A stretch of DNA of 43,667 nucleotides from Hyphomicrobiaceae bacterium (GTDB taxonomy: Bacteria; Pseudomonadota; Alphaproteobacteria; Rhizobiales; Hyphomicrobiaceae), in contig JANXWC010000179.1 in assembly GCA_025351355.1 (NCBI GenBank), forward strand, positions 1-43,667, in the 5' to 3' direction. Positions within the stretch are counted from its first letter, which is position 1; every line of letters starts with the position of its first letter. Position numbers and translations under genes: made by a program. The notes under the pieces are model-generated. The model made no database searches, was not told where the DNA came from, and saw only the letters and a list, made by a program, of their open reading frames with translations. This document shows, piece after piece, positions 16,424 through 24,829 of the stretch.

Positions 16424-16576
16424 ATGAAAAAACCTCGGATCGAAGAGCCGCCGCTGCCTCCCAAGCCCCCACGCATTCCGGGAGAGCCGCCACCTAACAT
16501 CCCCGATATTCCCGTCAAAGATCCTGATCCGGATTTGCCGCCGATCGTTGAGCCCCCCAAACAGCCAACCAAGTAA
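16424..16576 (+). CDS. Small proline-rich hypothetical protein (50 residues)
   Basis: A short frame begins MKKPRIEEPPLPPKPPRIPG and ends EPPKQPTK followed by TAA. About 40 percent of its residues are proline, with the rest mostly Glu, Asp, Lys and Ile, and there are no signal or membrane segments. It lies alone between puuE and the convergent dehydrogenase, ending 2 nt before that gene's stop codon. No strong ribosome binding site is seen. Such a chain would be extended and disordered. The strict avoidance of stops with PxxP-type periodicity suggests a real product rather than chance, but the function is unknown. Confidence 0.5.
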   Translation: MKKPRIEEPPLPPKPPRIPGEPPPNIPDIPVKDPDPDLPPIVEPPKQPTK

Positions 16577-16578
16577 CT

Positions 16579-17643
16579 TCATGCGCTCTCAGGCGCGAAT
16601 CCGAACGCACGCTCAAAGCGTGCGGCATATCTTGGCCAGACTTCGGGATTGATGAGTCTGGGCGGTCGGCGACCGTCCAGCGCTGCCAGGATCTGTTCGG
16701 CGGCGATGAGGCCCATGTTCCGCCGCGCCTCATTGGTCACGCCGGCCGTGTGCGGACTAGCCAACACATTGTCGAACGCCAGCAACGGATGGTTGGCTGC
16801 GGGCGGTTCCTTCGCCCACACGTCAAGACCGGCAGCAGCGATGCGTTTTTCAGCCAACGCCTGCGCCAACGCGTGCTCATCATGGATGAAGCCGCGCGCC
16901 GCGGTGATGAATATGCTGCCGGGCCGCATCATCGCAAATTGGGCCGCACCGATCATGCCGCGCGTCTCGGCATTGAGCGGGCAATTGATGGACACGAAAT
17001 CCGATCGCCGCAGCAACTCGTCCAATGTCACCTTCTCGGCGCTGTGTTTTGTCATTGCCGCGGCATCGACGAATGGGTCGGAGGCCAACACACGCAGTCC
17101 GAGTGCCGAACTGAGTTTGGCGACTTGCGCGCCCGTATTGCCGAGGCCGACGATCCCTAGCGTGCGCCCGAGGACTTCGGTGCCGATGTAGGCGTTGCGA
17201 TCGCTAACGTTGCCCCGGCGCAGCGCACGGTCGGCTTCGGTGATGCGCTTTGACAATACCAGCATCATGCCGATCACGTGCTCGGCCACCGACCGCGCGT
17301 TGCCGCCGGACTGATTGACCACAATGACGCCGGCAGCCGTGCACGCGGCGACATCGATCGGGTCGAAGCCCGCGCCGTTGCTCGACGCGATCAACAGGTT
17401 CGGCGTGCGCTTTAGCAAGTCCGGCCCGACATGAAACCGCACCGGCAGTTCATCGCGGGAGGCGCCAACCTGATAAACATGTGCCGCCGCCAGAACCGAC
17501 GCTGCATCCGCATCCGACGCGCCCTCCTCGAGCTTTTCCAGCACTACGTCTCCGCGCACGCCCAACCGCTCTGCAAAGCTGGGATCGGCCAGATATTTCA
17601 CATAGAAAACGCGCTTCCGATTATTTGTGTTATTGCTGGCCAT
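16579..17643 (-). CDS. D-isomer-specific 2-hydroxyacid dehydrogenase (PGDH/GRHPR-like)
   Basis: The ATG at 17643 gives 354 residues; the frame is open to 17739 but the extra 32 residues are poor. The Rossmann NAD-binding motif GIVGLGNTGAQVAKLSSALG is at about 163-182. The catalytic arginine (R250 in TAARG), glutamate (E279 in WAKEPP) and histidine (H298 in SPHTAG) are in place. Such enzymes reduce 2-keto acids (glyoxylate, hydroxypyruvate and relatives) or oxidise 3-phosphoglycerate; there is no ACT domain, so it is probably not the biosynthetic SerA. It follows the PQQ-type dehydrogenase gene by 110 bp on the same strand. The upstream ribosome binding site is weak. Confidence 0.87.
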   Translation of the reverse strand: MASNNTNNRKRVFYVKYLADPSFAERLGVRGDVVLEKLEEGASDADAASVLAAAHVYQVGASRDELPVRFHVGPDLLKRTPNLLIASSNGAGFDPIDVAACTAAGVIVVNQSGGNARSVAEHVIGMMLVLSKRITEADRALRRGNVSDRNAYIGTEVLGRTLGIVGLGNTGAQVAKLSSALGLRVLASDPFVDAAAMTKHSAEKVTLDELLRRSDFVSINCPLNAETRGMIGAAQFAMMRPGSIFITAARGFIHDEHALAQALAEKRIAAAGLDVWAKEPPAANHPLLAFDNVLASPHTAGVTNEARRNMGLIAAEQILAALDGRRPPRLINPEVWPRYAARFERAFGFAPESA

Positions 17644-17753
17644 GCCGGGATCCGTGCTTGATTGATTGCACACCAACATGGCATTGCCTGCGACCTCGCC
17701 GCAAACCGAAAATTTCGCGCGCCCATCCCGCCCCGGCAAAAGTCTCGCAGCAG

Positions 17754-19109
17754 TTATTGTTCACCCTTGTAGGCGATGCGCCAGATGGTGCCGTTACCAT
17801 CCTCGCTCACGAGCAGCGCACCATCGGCGGCCGTTGTCACTCCCACAGGACGGCCCCAGACCGTGCGGTCGTCCAGCACTAACCCCGTCATGAAGTCCTC
17901 ATATTCTCCGGTCGGCACGCCATTCTGCATGACGATGCGGATAATCTTGTAGCCGGTCCGTTGAGCGCGGTTCCAAGAACCGTGCGTGGCAACGAACGCA
18001 TTGCCCTGGTACGCCGGTGGAAACGAGGTGCCGGCATAAAATGTCATCTGCAATGGCGCCGAGTGCGGCTGCAGCAAGACGTCGGGAACGGCGATGCGGC
18101 CCTTCAGATCCGCACGTTGCCCCTTCCATGTGGGGTCTTCGTTATCGCCGATGTAGAACCAGGGCCAGCCGAAAAAAGCCCCTGCCGGCACACGGGTGAC
18201 GAAGTCCGGCACGAGGTCGTCGCCGAGACCGTCGCGCTCGTTGGTCGAGCACCACAGATCGCCGCTGCCGGGATGCATGGCGAGCCCCACACAGTTGCGT
18301 AGCCCCGTCGCATAGATGCGGCGCTCCCCGCCTTCGGGCGAAAACGAAAGCACATTGGCGCGCTCCGTCTCATCGCCCCACGCAGCACCGATTGCATTAT
18401 GTTGGCGGTCCCACGCGGCGGCCGCTGATGTGGATTTCTTGGACAACGTCTCTCCGCTGTTGGACTCGGAACCGACCGACACGAACATCCGCGTTCCATC
18501 TGCCGAGAACACGAGATCGCGCGTCACATGCCCGCCCGCAGGCAATCGGGCCACAACCACTTCCGGCGCACCGCGGGCCTCCACATCGCCGTTCCGGTAC
18601 GGATAACGCACGACTGAGTCGGTGTTGGCGACATAGACCCATTGCGGCTCGGCACCGGGCGGATAGAAAGCGATCCCGAACGGCAATAACAGCTTGTCCG
18701 CAAATGTCGTCGCAGCTTCTGCATGCGGACTGCCACCGCCGGCACGCAACACACGAATGCGGCCAGCCTGCATCTCGGCCACGAACACGTCGCCGTTCGG
18801 TGCAGTGCGAAGCAGGCGCGGTCCAGCGAGATCGGAAGCGAATATAGTGACTTCGAAACCGCGAGGTACCTTGGGAAGCGCTCCGGCGGGTGCGGCAACG
18901 ACGCGCGCAGATCGGCTGGCTGACTGCGTTGCGAACGGTTTCGGCAGATCCGCGGCCGTAATGTGACGGCGAACGCCTGGCGCATCGTCCTTCCAATCGC
19001 CGAAAGCAGCAGCGCCGGTGCGCACGGGCTCAACAGCGGCACCGGCGCATATACTTAGCGCCAGTACGGCAGACACAATGAGAACTTTTGATACAGGCTT
19101 GCCTGGCAT
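17754..19109 (-). CDS. Secreted PQQ-dependent sugar dehydrogenase-like (sorbosone/soluble GDH family)
   Basis: The ATG at 19109 (AGGAG 6 nt upstream) gives 451 residues with a clear signal peptide ending near AGA-A (about 24). The rest is a six-bladed propeller of the soluble glucose/sorbosone dehydrogenase family: PRGFEVTIFASDLAGPR (about 82-98), GDVFVAEMQAGRIRVL, LLLPFGIAFYPP, GGHVTRDLVFSADG, YATGLRNCVGLAMHP and the final blade GRPVGVTTAADGALLVSEDGNG. These enzymes oxidise aldoses or similar compounds in the periplasm with PQQ; some homologues lack activity. A longer frame to 19247 overlaps the preceding gene and is rejected. It lies 58 bp after the SGNH hydrolase on the same strand. No PQQ synthesis genes are in the window. 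Confidence 0.87.
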   Translation of the reverse strand: MPGKPVSKVLIVSAVLALSICAGAAVEPVRTGAAAFGDWKDDAPGVRRHITAADLPKPFATQSASRSARVVAAPAGALPKVPRGFEVTIFASDLAGPRLLRTAPNGDVFVAEMQAGRIRVLRAGGGSPHAEAATTFADKLLLPFGIAFYPPGAEPQWVYVANTDSVVRYPYRNGDVEARGAPEVVVARLPAGGHVTRDLVFSADGTRMFVSVGSESNSGETLSKKSTSAAAAWDRQHNAIGAAWGDETERANVLSFSPEGGERRIYATGLRNCVGLAMHPGSGDLWCSTNERDGLGDDLVPDFVTRVPAGAFFGWPWFYIGDNEDPTWKGQRADLKGRIAVPDVLLQPHSAPLQMTFYAGTSFPPAYQGNAFVATHGSWNRAQRTGYKIIRIVMQNGVPTGEYEDFMTGLVLDDRTVWGRPVGVTTAADGALLVSEDGNGTIWRIAYKGEQ

Positions 19110-19167
19110 GATCGGCTCCTCGACGAACCGGTAACCTCGCGCCAGCGGTCGAGTTCCAGCGACGACC

Positions 19168-20058
19168 TCAGTCGTCGTGGGGCGCGCGCAGCTTGTTTGT
19201 TGCCTCGGCGACAGCATCATTATCAGCCTGCAACACACCCGCAACAATAGCGCGTGATAGCTGTTCGGCCATGCAGCGATGCCCGGTATCGTTCATGTGC
19301 AATTGGTCGGCCGACAGATAGACGATGTCACCATGCTCACGGGAAAGACTGCGCATCGCATCGAACCGATCAACCAGCAGCACATGTTTTTCCAGCGCGA
19401 TCTCCGAAATTGCTGCAACGACTTGTTCGTAGAACGCATCTTTGGTCAGTTGATCGCCATACTGTGGGTCGACCAGCATGACATCGAATTTGTTTTCCTC
19501 CAGCCAAGTCAGCGTCTTGCGGAGACAGTTCTTGAAGCTTTCCAGGTTGACGTGGCCGATCGCATCGTTGGTGCCAACCTGCCAAAGCACGAGGTCAGGC
19601 TTAATTTCTTCGACGGCCGCCTTCATGCGTGCCGACTGGCCTTCCGCCATTTCGCCGCCGACGCCACGCCCAAAAACGTCGAAGTCGACGCCCTTGAAGG
19701 CAGCCTCAAGACCATTTTCGAGTTTGGCGACGTAAGTGTTCGCCGGCTTCGATGCGCCAGTGCCGACAGTGGTCGAGGATCCAATGGCGAGCACACGCGG
19801 ATTGCGGTTGTCACGGACTGCCCGCCGAAGGCCGCGGAGAGGACGACGAAATCTATCGCCAGCCGTTAGTCTTGAATGGCAATCCTTAGACATCACTGGG
19901 GGCGCACTTGGAATGACATCTGACACGGCCGCTACGACCACATTGCCGTTGGCCGAAGCGCCAAACACCTCGGCACCGTCCGCCCAGGCGACCGTGCTCA
20001 GCATCACAAAGCTACACGCTATCGCCCCTGCCAGGGCTCCCGCAAACCACCGCGCCAT
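19168..20058 (-). CDS. Secreted SGNH/GDSL-family hydrolase
   Basis: The 296-residue product has a signal peptide (about 1-26, cleavage after AWA). Block I reads VLAIGSSTTVGTG (about 89-101), with S95 the likely nucleophile in a variant of GDSx. Block III is LVLWQVGTNDAIGH, and block V DQLHMNDTGH supplies the Asp-His pair. The family acts as periplasmic esterases, thioesterases, lysophospholipases or glycan O-acetylesterases. There is a ~45-residue basic, low-similarity spacer between signal and domain. It is the first gene of the minus-strand set with the sugar dehydrogenase and the 2-hydroxyacid dehydrogenase, and it diverges from dapD. Substrate is unknown. Confidence 0.87.
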   Translation of the reverse strand: MARWFAGALAGAIACSFVMLSTVAWADGAEVFGASANGNVVVAAVSDVIPSAPPVMSKDCHSRLTAGDRFRRPLRGLRRAVRDNRNPRVLAIGSSTTVGTGASKPANTYVAKLENGLEAAFKGVDFDVFGRGVGGEMAEGQSARMKAAVEEIKPDLVLWQVGTNDAIGHVNLESFKNCLRKTLTWLEENKFDVMLVDPQYGDQLTKDAFYEQVVAAISEIALEKHVLLVDRFDAMRSLSREHGDIVYLSADQLHMNDTGHRCMAEQLSRAIVAGVLQADNDAVAEATNKLRAPHDD

Positions 20059-20164
20059 AGGAAAATATCCACCCGACCCAGACCTATTCAGAAAGACATA
20101 TGCATAATTTCTATAACTAGAAAAGTGTCACAAATGCATCAAGTTGTACGGACGCAACACTCTC

Positions 20165-20186
20165 GTCAACGGCGCGCGCCGTTGAC
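20165..20186. promoter_or_regulatory. Perfect 22-bp palindrome in the dapD upstream region
   Basis: GTCAACGGCGC is followed directly by its exact reverse complement GCGCCGTTGAC. The element lies 79 bp before dapD and 106 bp before the divergent SGNH hydrolase gene. It could be an operator for a dimeric regulator or a mobile palindrome. It has no T-tract and is at the 5' side of both genes, so a terminator is unlikely. Confidence 0.45.
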
Positions 20187-20265
20187 AGACAGGCCGCGTC
20201 CGCGTCAGAACGCCCGCACGCGCCAATCCCCCATCGTAACCCTCCAGCCATGATCCGGAACACGC

Positions 20266-21117
20266 ATGAGCAACGCGCACCTGAAGACCGCTATCGAAGC
20301 CGCCTGGGAGGCACGCGACGGCATCTCACCAGCGACTAAAGGCGTATCACGCGATGCGGTCGAGACGGCACTCGGCCTGCTTGACGGCGGCACGCTTCGG
20401 GTGGCTGAAAAGATCGATGGCAATTGGGTGGTGCATCAGTGGCTGAAAAAAGCCGTGCTGCTGTCATTCCGCCTGACCGACAATGGTGTCATTCCATTCG
20501 CCGCCGGCGCCGGTTCGCGCGCCTATGGGTGGGACAAGGTACCGCTCAAATACGATACGTGGGGCGCCGAACAATTCCGCGCCGATGGCTTTCGCGCTGT
20601 GCCCGGTGCCGTGGTGCGCCGCTCGGCGTTTGTCGCCAAGAACGTCGTGTTGATGCCATCTTTCGTCAACGTCGGTGCCTATGTCGACAGCGGCACCATG
20701 GTCGATACCTGGGCCACTGTCGGGTCGTGTGCACAGATCGGCAAGAACGTCCATTTGTCGGGCGGTGTCGGCATTGGCGGCGTTCTCGAACCGCTCCAGG
20801 CCAACCCGACGATCATCGAGGACAATTGTTTCATCGGCGCGCGCTCGGAAGTGGTCGAGGGCGTCATCGTTGGCGAGGGCTCCGTACTGTCGATGGGCGT
20901 CTTCATCAGCGCCTCCACCAAGATCGTCGACCGCCAGACCGGCCAGATCCACGTTGGCAAAGTGCCACCCTACTCGGTGGTGGTGTCCGGATCGCTGCCG
21001 GGCAAAAATCTGCCGGGTGAGAACTGGGGGCCATCGCTCTATTGCGCCGTCATCGTCAAAACAGTCGATGCCCAAACGCGCAGCAAAACCGCGATTAATG
21101 ACCTGCTCAGAGAATAA
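20266..21117 (+). CDS. dapD: 2,3,4,5-tetrahydropyridine-2,6-dicarboxylate N-succinyltransferase
   Basis: The 283-residue protein transfers succinyl from succinyl-CoA to tetrahydrodipicolinate in the succinylase route to meso-diaminopimelate and lysine. The N-terminal domain begins [18 protein letters not shown]; the C-terminal two thirds form a left-handed beta helix with hexapeptide repeats (about 100-240), including [20 protein letters not shown] and [20 protein letters not shown]. Length agrees with family members (about 275-285). The start has only a weak GGAA upstream. It stands alone on the plus strand; the tandem cell-wall hydrolase-like genes follow after 239 bp. dapE and the rest of the pathway are not in the window. 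Confidence 0.95.
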   Translation: MSNAHLKTAIEAAWEARDGISPATKGVSRDAVETALGLLDGGTLRVAEKIDGNWVVHQWLKKAVLLSFRLTDNGVIPFAAGAGSRAYGWDKVPLKYDTWGAEQFRADGFRAVPGAVVRRSAFVAKNVVLMPSFVNVGAYVDSGTMVDTWATVGSCAQIGKNVHLSGGVGIGGVLEPLQANPTIIEDNCFIGARSEVVEGVIVGEGSVLSMGVFISASTKIVDRQTGQIHVGKVPPYSVVVSGSLPGKNLPGENWGPSLYCAVIVKTVDAQTRSKTAINDLLRE

Positions 21118-21356
21118 TCCGCTGCGCTTCGATTTGCTGGCCTCGATAACCTGCATCCATTGCCTTGCTGTTGCCATGAGCCGTTCCTACTGACGCCGTA
21201 ATGAGCGGATTACATCGCCCGCAGAGGGAGAATAGTTACGGTTCGTTAACCAACCTCTCGTTAACTGAAGCTTGGTGATCTTCGGCTTGGCGGCATCGCC
21301 GTTAGGCCGGGTCGATGGGCCTTTTGCCTGCGTCGTGTCGTTACAGGTGGTGTTGC
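21118..21356. promoter_or_regulatory. Intergenic region before the glucosaminidase-like pair
   Basis: Two GTTAAC sites (about 21246 and 21261) lie in an AT-richer patch, with GGTT-CGTT-AACC forming a small inverted repeat around the first. Some promoters of cell-cycle-controlled envelope genes in this order carry TTAA-N7-TTAA boxes bound by CtrA, but here the spacing is 11, so this is only suggestive. No gene or strong terminator was seen. Confidence 0.3.
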
Positions 21357-22700
21357 ATGCGTAGTTTTTATCTTGCATCGCGTATGGGTGCGGCCGCGGC
21401 TACTGCGGTGATGCTGCACGCAACGACTGCGGCGCTGGCCGCGGACCTACCGGCCATCAAGGCCGGCGCTGAAAACGCCGTGCCGACATGTACGACACCC
21501 GGACGGCTGCAGGCCTATCTGGCCAAGCGCAATCCGCAACTCGAGGCAAAATTCCACACCATCGCTGTCGATTACATGCGCGAGGGCGAGGCGCTCGGCC
21601 TTCGTTGGGATATTGCTTTTTTCCAGATGGCGCTGGAAACAGGGCACCTATCGTATTCCAAGGGCGCCCGTGTCGGTGGCGTCAAGACGGAACAGAATAA
21701 CTTCGCCGGCCTGCGACCCATCGAAAAAAATACCACCTATGAAAGCTTCGCCGATGTCGCGACGGGTGTTCGCGCGCATCTGCAGCACGTGATGTTGTAC
21801 ACCGGTGAACCCGTGACGGCGCCTGTCGCCCAGCGCACCCGTCGCCTGCAAGAGATGGGACTGCTCGCCGACTGGCGCAAAACCATCAAGCATGAAGTGA
21901 CATTCGAAGATCTGGCCGACAAGTGGACCGATGGCTCGGGCACATACGCCGATCGCTTGGACGATCTCGTCAAAAAATTCAGAACCGAATTCTGCAACGT
22001 CGCCGATCCCGCCCCGGAACTGATGGCAGCAGCGCGTGGCGCCACGGCAGGGGTGGCGGCGATTGCCGCAACAGTGCCCACCAATGTCGCCACCACGGAC
22101 AAAGCGATTGGTGCTGATCTCGCTCGTCGCGCCATTGCCGAAGGTTCGGATGTGCGGTCCGGGCTCGGCGCAGGTAGCGCTACCAGCAGCCCACCGGCCA
22201 TGAAACTTTTGAACGCCCCAGCTGCCGAACCGCCAACGCCTGACCTGCCCGCTTCATCAGCAGCCACGCAACCTGCCAAACTGCCAGTTCCGCAGCTGCC
22301 TAAGTCTAAAGCGACCACCTCCTCACCGCAGGCAACCAAGATTGCCGCCGCCGGGGCCGCATCGAAACCCTTGGCCTCTATCGCTGAGCCGTCACCGGCA
22401 GCAAAAGCCGAGCCCGAAACAATCCCGCAAGCCGATCAGCCGCAGCCAACCGCCGGGACCGCAGCGCCTCAGAAGTGCCGCGTTTTCACGGCCAGCTACG
22501 GCGGCCAGCGCGCCGTCATCGTCAAGGCCGTGGTCGAACAGGTCGCCAACTTCACCGTGCTCGACGTCAATGAGGGGCAGGAGGCTCGCGAAGCCGAAGC
22601 CTACATCGCCGCTTACGCGCGGGGCGGCACTGTCGCTGGACAGTTCGCAACGCAAGACAAGGCGTTGGAAAAAGCATTTGAATTGTGCCCAGAAGGCTAA
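21357..22700 (+). CDS. Secreted glucosaminidase-domain protein with Pro/Ala-rich linker, copy 1
   Basis: The ATG at 21357 (AGGTGG 7 nt upstream) gives 447 residues; an earlier in-frame ATG at 21315 lies before the signal peptide (about 1-29, ending ALAAD). Residues 40-230 are a mannosyl-glycoprotein endo-beta-N-acetylglucosaminidase (GH73-type) domain, with the likely catalytic glutamate E94 in FQMALETGHL and the following KTEQNNFAGL typical of the fold. A long Pro/Ala-rich linker (about 235-375) leads to a conserved 70-residue tail starting CRVFTASYGGQRAV that also ends the next protein. It probably cuts peptidoglycan in the periplasm. The neighbouring paralogue 70 bp downstream shows a tandem duplication. 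Confidence 0.85.
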   Translation: MRSFYLASRMGAAAATAVMLHATTAALAADLPAIKAGAENAVPTCTTPGRLQAYLAKRNPQLEAKFHTIAVDYMREGEALGLRWDIAFFQMALETGHLSYSKGARVGGVKTEQNNFAGLRPIEKNTTYESFADVATGVRAHLQHVMLYTGEPVTAPVAQRTRRLQEMGLLADWRKTIKHEVTFEDLADKWTDGSGTYADRLDDLVKKFRTEFCNVADPAPELMAAARGATAGVAAIAATVPTNVATTDKAIGADLARRAIAEGSDVRSGLGAGSATSSPPAMKLLNAPAAEPPTPDLPASSAATQPAKLPVPQLPKSKATTSSPQATKIAAAGAASKPLASIAEPSPAAKAEPETIPQADQPQPTAGTAAPQKCRVFTASYGGQRAVIVKAVVEQVANFTVLDVNEGQEAREAEAYIAAYARGGTVAGQFATQDKALEKAFELCPEG

Positions 22701-22770
22701 TCTACAGGCTGACCTTTGGACTATTCCGCAAGCAGGCCACAGCGAGCGCAATCAATACAGGAGTTCGTGG

Positions 22771-23823
22771 ATGTCGCGTCGGTTCTGGGGCGGTTTTGTT
22801 GCCGCACTCGCTATTACGATCGCTTGTGCATCAGCAGCGGAAGCCGCACGGCGCCGCGGCAGTGTCGCCGTAAGTGGTCCGGAGACACCGGAAATTCGCG
22901 TCACGACAGAGAACACGGTGCCGCAGTGCGTGACGCCCGACCGCCTGATGGCTTTCCTGCGCAGCCAGAACGATCACCTCGACGCCAAATTCCAGACCAT
23001 TGCCACCGATTACAAACGGCACGGCGAAACACTGCGCATTCGCTGGGACTTTGCCTTCTACCAGATGCTTCTGGAAACCAATTATCTCAAATTCCGCCGC
23101 GGTGACGGCTCGCCGGGCGACGTCAAGTCAAAGCAGAACAACTTCGCTGGCATCGGCGCCACCGGCAATGGCGCGCCGGGCGATAGCTACCCGGATGTGT
23201 CAACCGGCGTCCTGGCGCAGATGCAGCATCTCGTCGCCTATTCCGGCGAGATGGTTGCAAACCCCGTCGCTCCGCGCACCCGAGAAGTGCAGGATGGCAT
23301 CGTGGCGCAATCGAAACGCTTGGGTCGCCCTGTGCATTTTGCCGACTTGACCAATCGCTGGGCGGCCGACCGCACCTATGCGCGCTCCATAGTGATGGTG
23401 TCGGACCGCTTCGCCGCGTCGCAATGCGCCGGTGCAACTCCGCCGGAGACACCAGTGGCATCCGCCGCGCCCGCCAAACCGCGTGGCGCCGACATTGCGA
23501 AGAAGGCTTTCAGTGAACCTAATGCAACGCGCGCAGCGCTCGGCGCGTCCGCGGCCACATCGGCGGCAACGCCCGTCCCAACCGGTGGCGCGTGCCAGGT
23601 CATGTCGGCCAGTTTCGGCGGCAACGTCACGCTGCTGATCCGCGCTGAGACATCCAAGGGCGTGACATTGACCGCGCTTGATGTCGAAGGTGGCAACGAA
23701 GATGCGCAGGCAGCCGCCTATATCGCCAGCCACGCGCCGGGCGGCAAAGTCACCGGCCGCTTCAAGTCACGTCCCGACGCCGTCGATCATGCCTACGGAC
23801 TATGCGACAGCGGCCGACCGTAA
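22771..23823 (+). CDS. Secreted glucosaminidase-domain protein, copy 2
   Basis: The ATG at 22771 (AGGAG 8 nt upstream) gives 350 residues; the longer frame from 22342 overlaps copy 1 and is rejected. A signal peptide (about 1-26) precedes a GH73-type domain parallel to that of copy 1: the patterns NTVPQCVTPDRL, HLDAKFQTIATDY and YQMLLETNYL (E102 likely catalytic) match the equivalent motifs there, as does KSKQNNFAGIG. The linker (about 235-280) is much shorter than in copy 1. The C-terminal tail CQVMSASFGGNVTLL to the end aligns with that of copy 1. The pair is therefore a diverged tandem duplication, probably co-transcribed. Confidence 0.85.
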   Translation: MSRRFWGGFVAALAITIACASAAEAARRRGSVAVSGPETPEIRVTTENTVPQCVTPDRLMAFLRSQNDHLDAKFQTIATDYKRHGETLRIRWDFAFYQMLLETNYLKFRRGDGSPGDVKSKQNNFAGIGATGNGAPGDSYPDVSTGVLAQMQHLVAYSGEMVANPVAPRTREVQDGIVAQSKRLGRPVHFADLTNRWAADRTYARSIVMVSDRFAASQCAGATPPETPVASAAPAKPRGADIAKKAFSEPNATRAALGASAATSAATPVPTGGACQVMSASFGGNVTLLIRAETSKGVTLTALDVEGGNEDAQAAAYIASHAPGGKVTGRFKSRPDAVDHAYGLCDSGRP

Positions 23824-23928
23824 GCCTTTCCTGCCTGCCTGAGCTCAAACCATGGGCGTCTATCATTTTGGCGCCCATCATTTTTGTGCCATCCTGTCCG
23901 CTACCGAACTCTGGGGAGCGGAGGCGTC

Positions 23929-24795
23929 ATGAACGCGGAAGAACTGGCGCGGCTGGTTGCAGCCGACCTTGGCGCAGACCTATCAGTTGCGACTGGCGCA
24001 TCGGACGGCGATGCGGCGCGTGCCTTCGGATTGCCGGAAGCCATGGCAGTCGGCAGCTTTATAGCGGCGTGTGCGCAGGTCGCCGTGCAAATCTGGCAAG
24101 CCCGACAGGACCGCGCACTGCTCTTGCTGGCGCTGGCCGAGGGGTTGGATGGCCGGCCGGAATTAGCCTCGCGGCTGGACCCGGATCGCCGCCTCGGCAT
24201 CATGGCGCGGATTGTCGACAAACTCATTCCTAAGCGCATCGGCTCGTCACCGTCGTTGGTGATCGAAAAACCGCGCACCAAGCAGGAGTGGGTCTCCGAC
24301 TGGACCGGCTTCGGTGATGGCATGCGAGCGATGTCGCAACCGATCCTCATGCCGTTTGCGGACATGGCCAACTACGTCGTCTACCAGCCCATTCACTGGA
24401 CACCTCCCGCCGGCGCCTCGGCGCAATTGCCCGCAGCGATCACCGTGCCGAAAGGTTTCGTGACCGATCTAGCGACCATTCCCGAGTGCTTCTGGTGGGC
24501 CATCCGGCCAACCGGGCGCCACGGCCACGCCGCCATTCTGCACGACTGGCTCTATTGGCAACAAGGCGTGCCCAGGGCCGTTGCCGATCGCGTCTTTGAA
24601 GTCGCCATGGCCGAACTGAACGTGCCATTGCCCGTACGCAAAGCCATGTGGGCCGCCGTCCGCGTCGGCGGGTCCGATTATTGGACGGAGGCCGCGACCG
24701 AAAAGCGGCAAGGAAAAACTCGCGTGTTGAAGCGATTGCCGGAAACCCCCGTTACGTGGGATGAGTGGCGCGCCAACCCGGACGTTTTTGCGTAG
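23929..24795 (+). CDS. DUF1353-domain protein with a separate N-terminal helical domain
   Basis: The ATG at 23929 (GGAGCGGAGG just upstream) gives 288 residues. The C-terminal half (about 140-260) is DUF1353, recognised from GFVTDLATIPECFWWAIRP (D180 within TDLATIP) and AAILHDWLYW (H205-D206); these invariant polar residues suggest an active or metal site, though no activity is established to my knowledge. The first ~105 residues are a distinct helical module with a hydrophobic stretch (about 39-57) and the run ARQDRALLLLALAEGL. The gene is 34 bp upstream of, and perhaps overlapping, a caspase-like protease gene, so the two are probably co-expressed. The N-terminal module may be an adaptor to the protease; this is inference. 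Confidence 0.8.
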   Translation: MNAEELARLVAADLGADLSVATGASDGDAARAFGLPEAMAVGSFIAACAQVAVQIWQARQDRALLLLALAEGLDGRPELASRLDPDRRLGIMARIVDKLIPKRIGSSPSLVIEKPRTKQEWVSDWTGFGDGMRAMSQPILMPFADMANYVVYQPIHWTPPAGASAQLPAAITVPKGFVTDLATIPECFWWAIRPTGRHGHAAILHDWLYWQQGVPRAVADRVFEVAMAELNVPLPVRKAMWAAVRVGGSDYWTEAATEKRQGKTRVLKRLPETPVTWDEWRANPDVFA

Positions 24796-24829
24796 CAAGA
24801 CTTCAAATTATTTTCTGGCAACCAATTCG

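Noticed and set aside
21246-21266. Paired GTTAAC as a CtrA site
   Set aside because: The canonical box has TTAA-N7-TTAA; the spacing here is 11, so the match is too weak to call.
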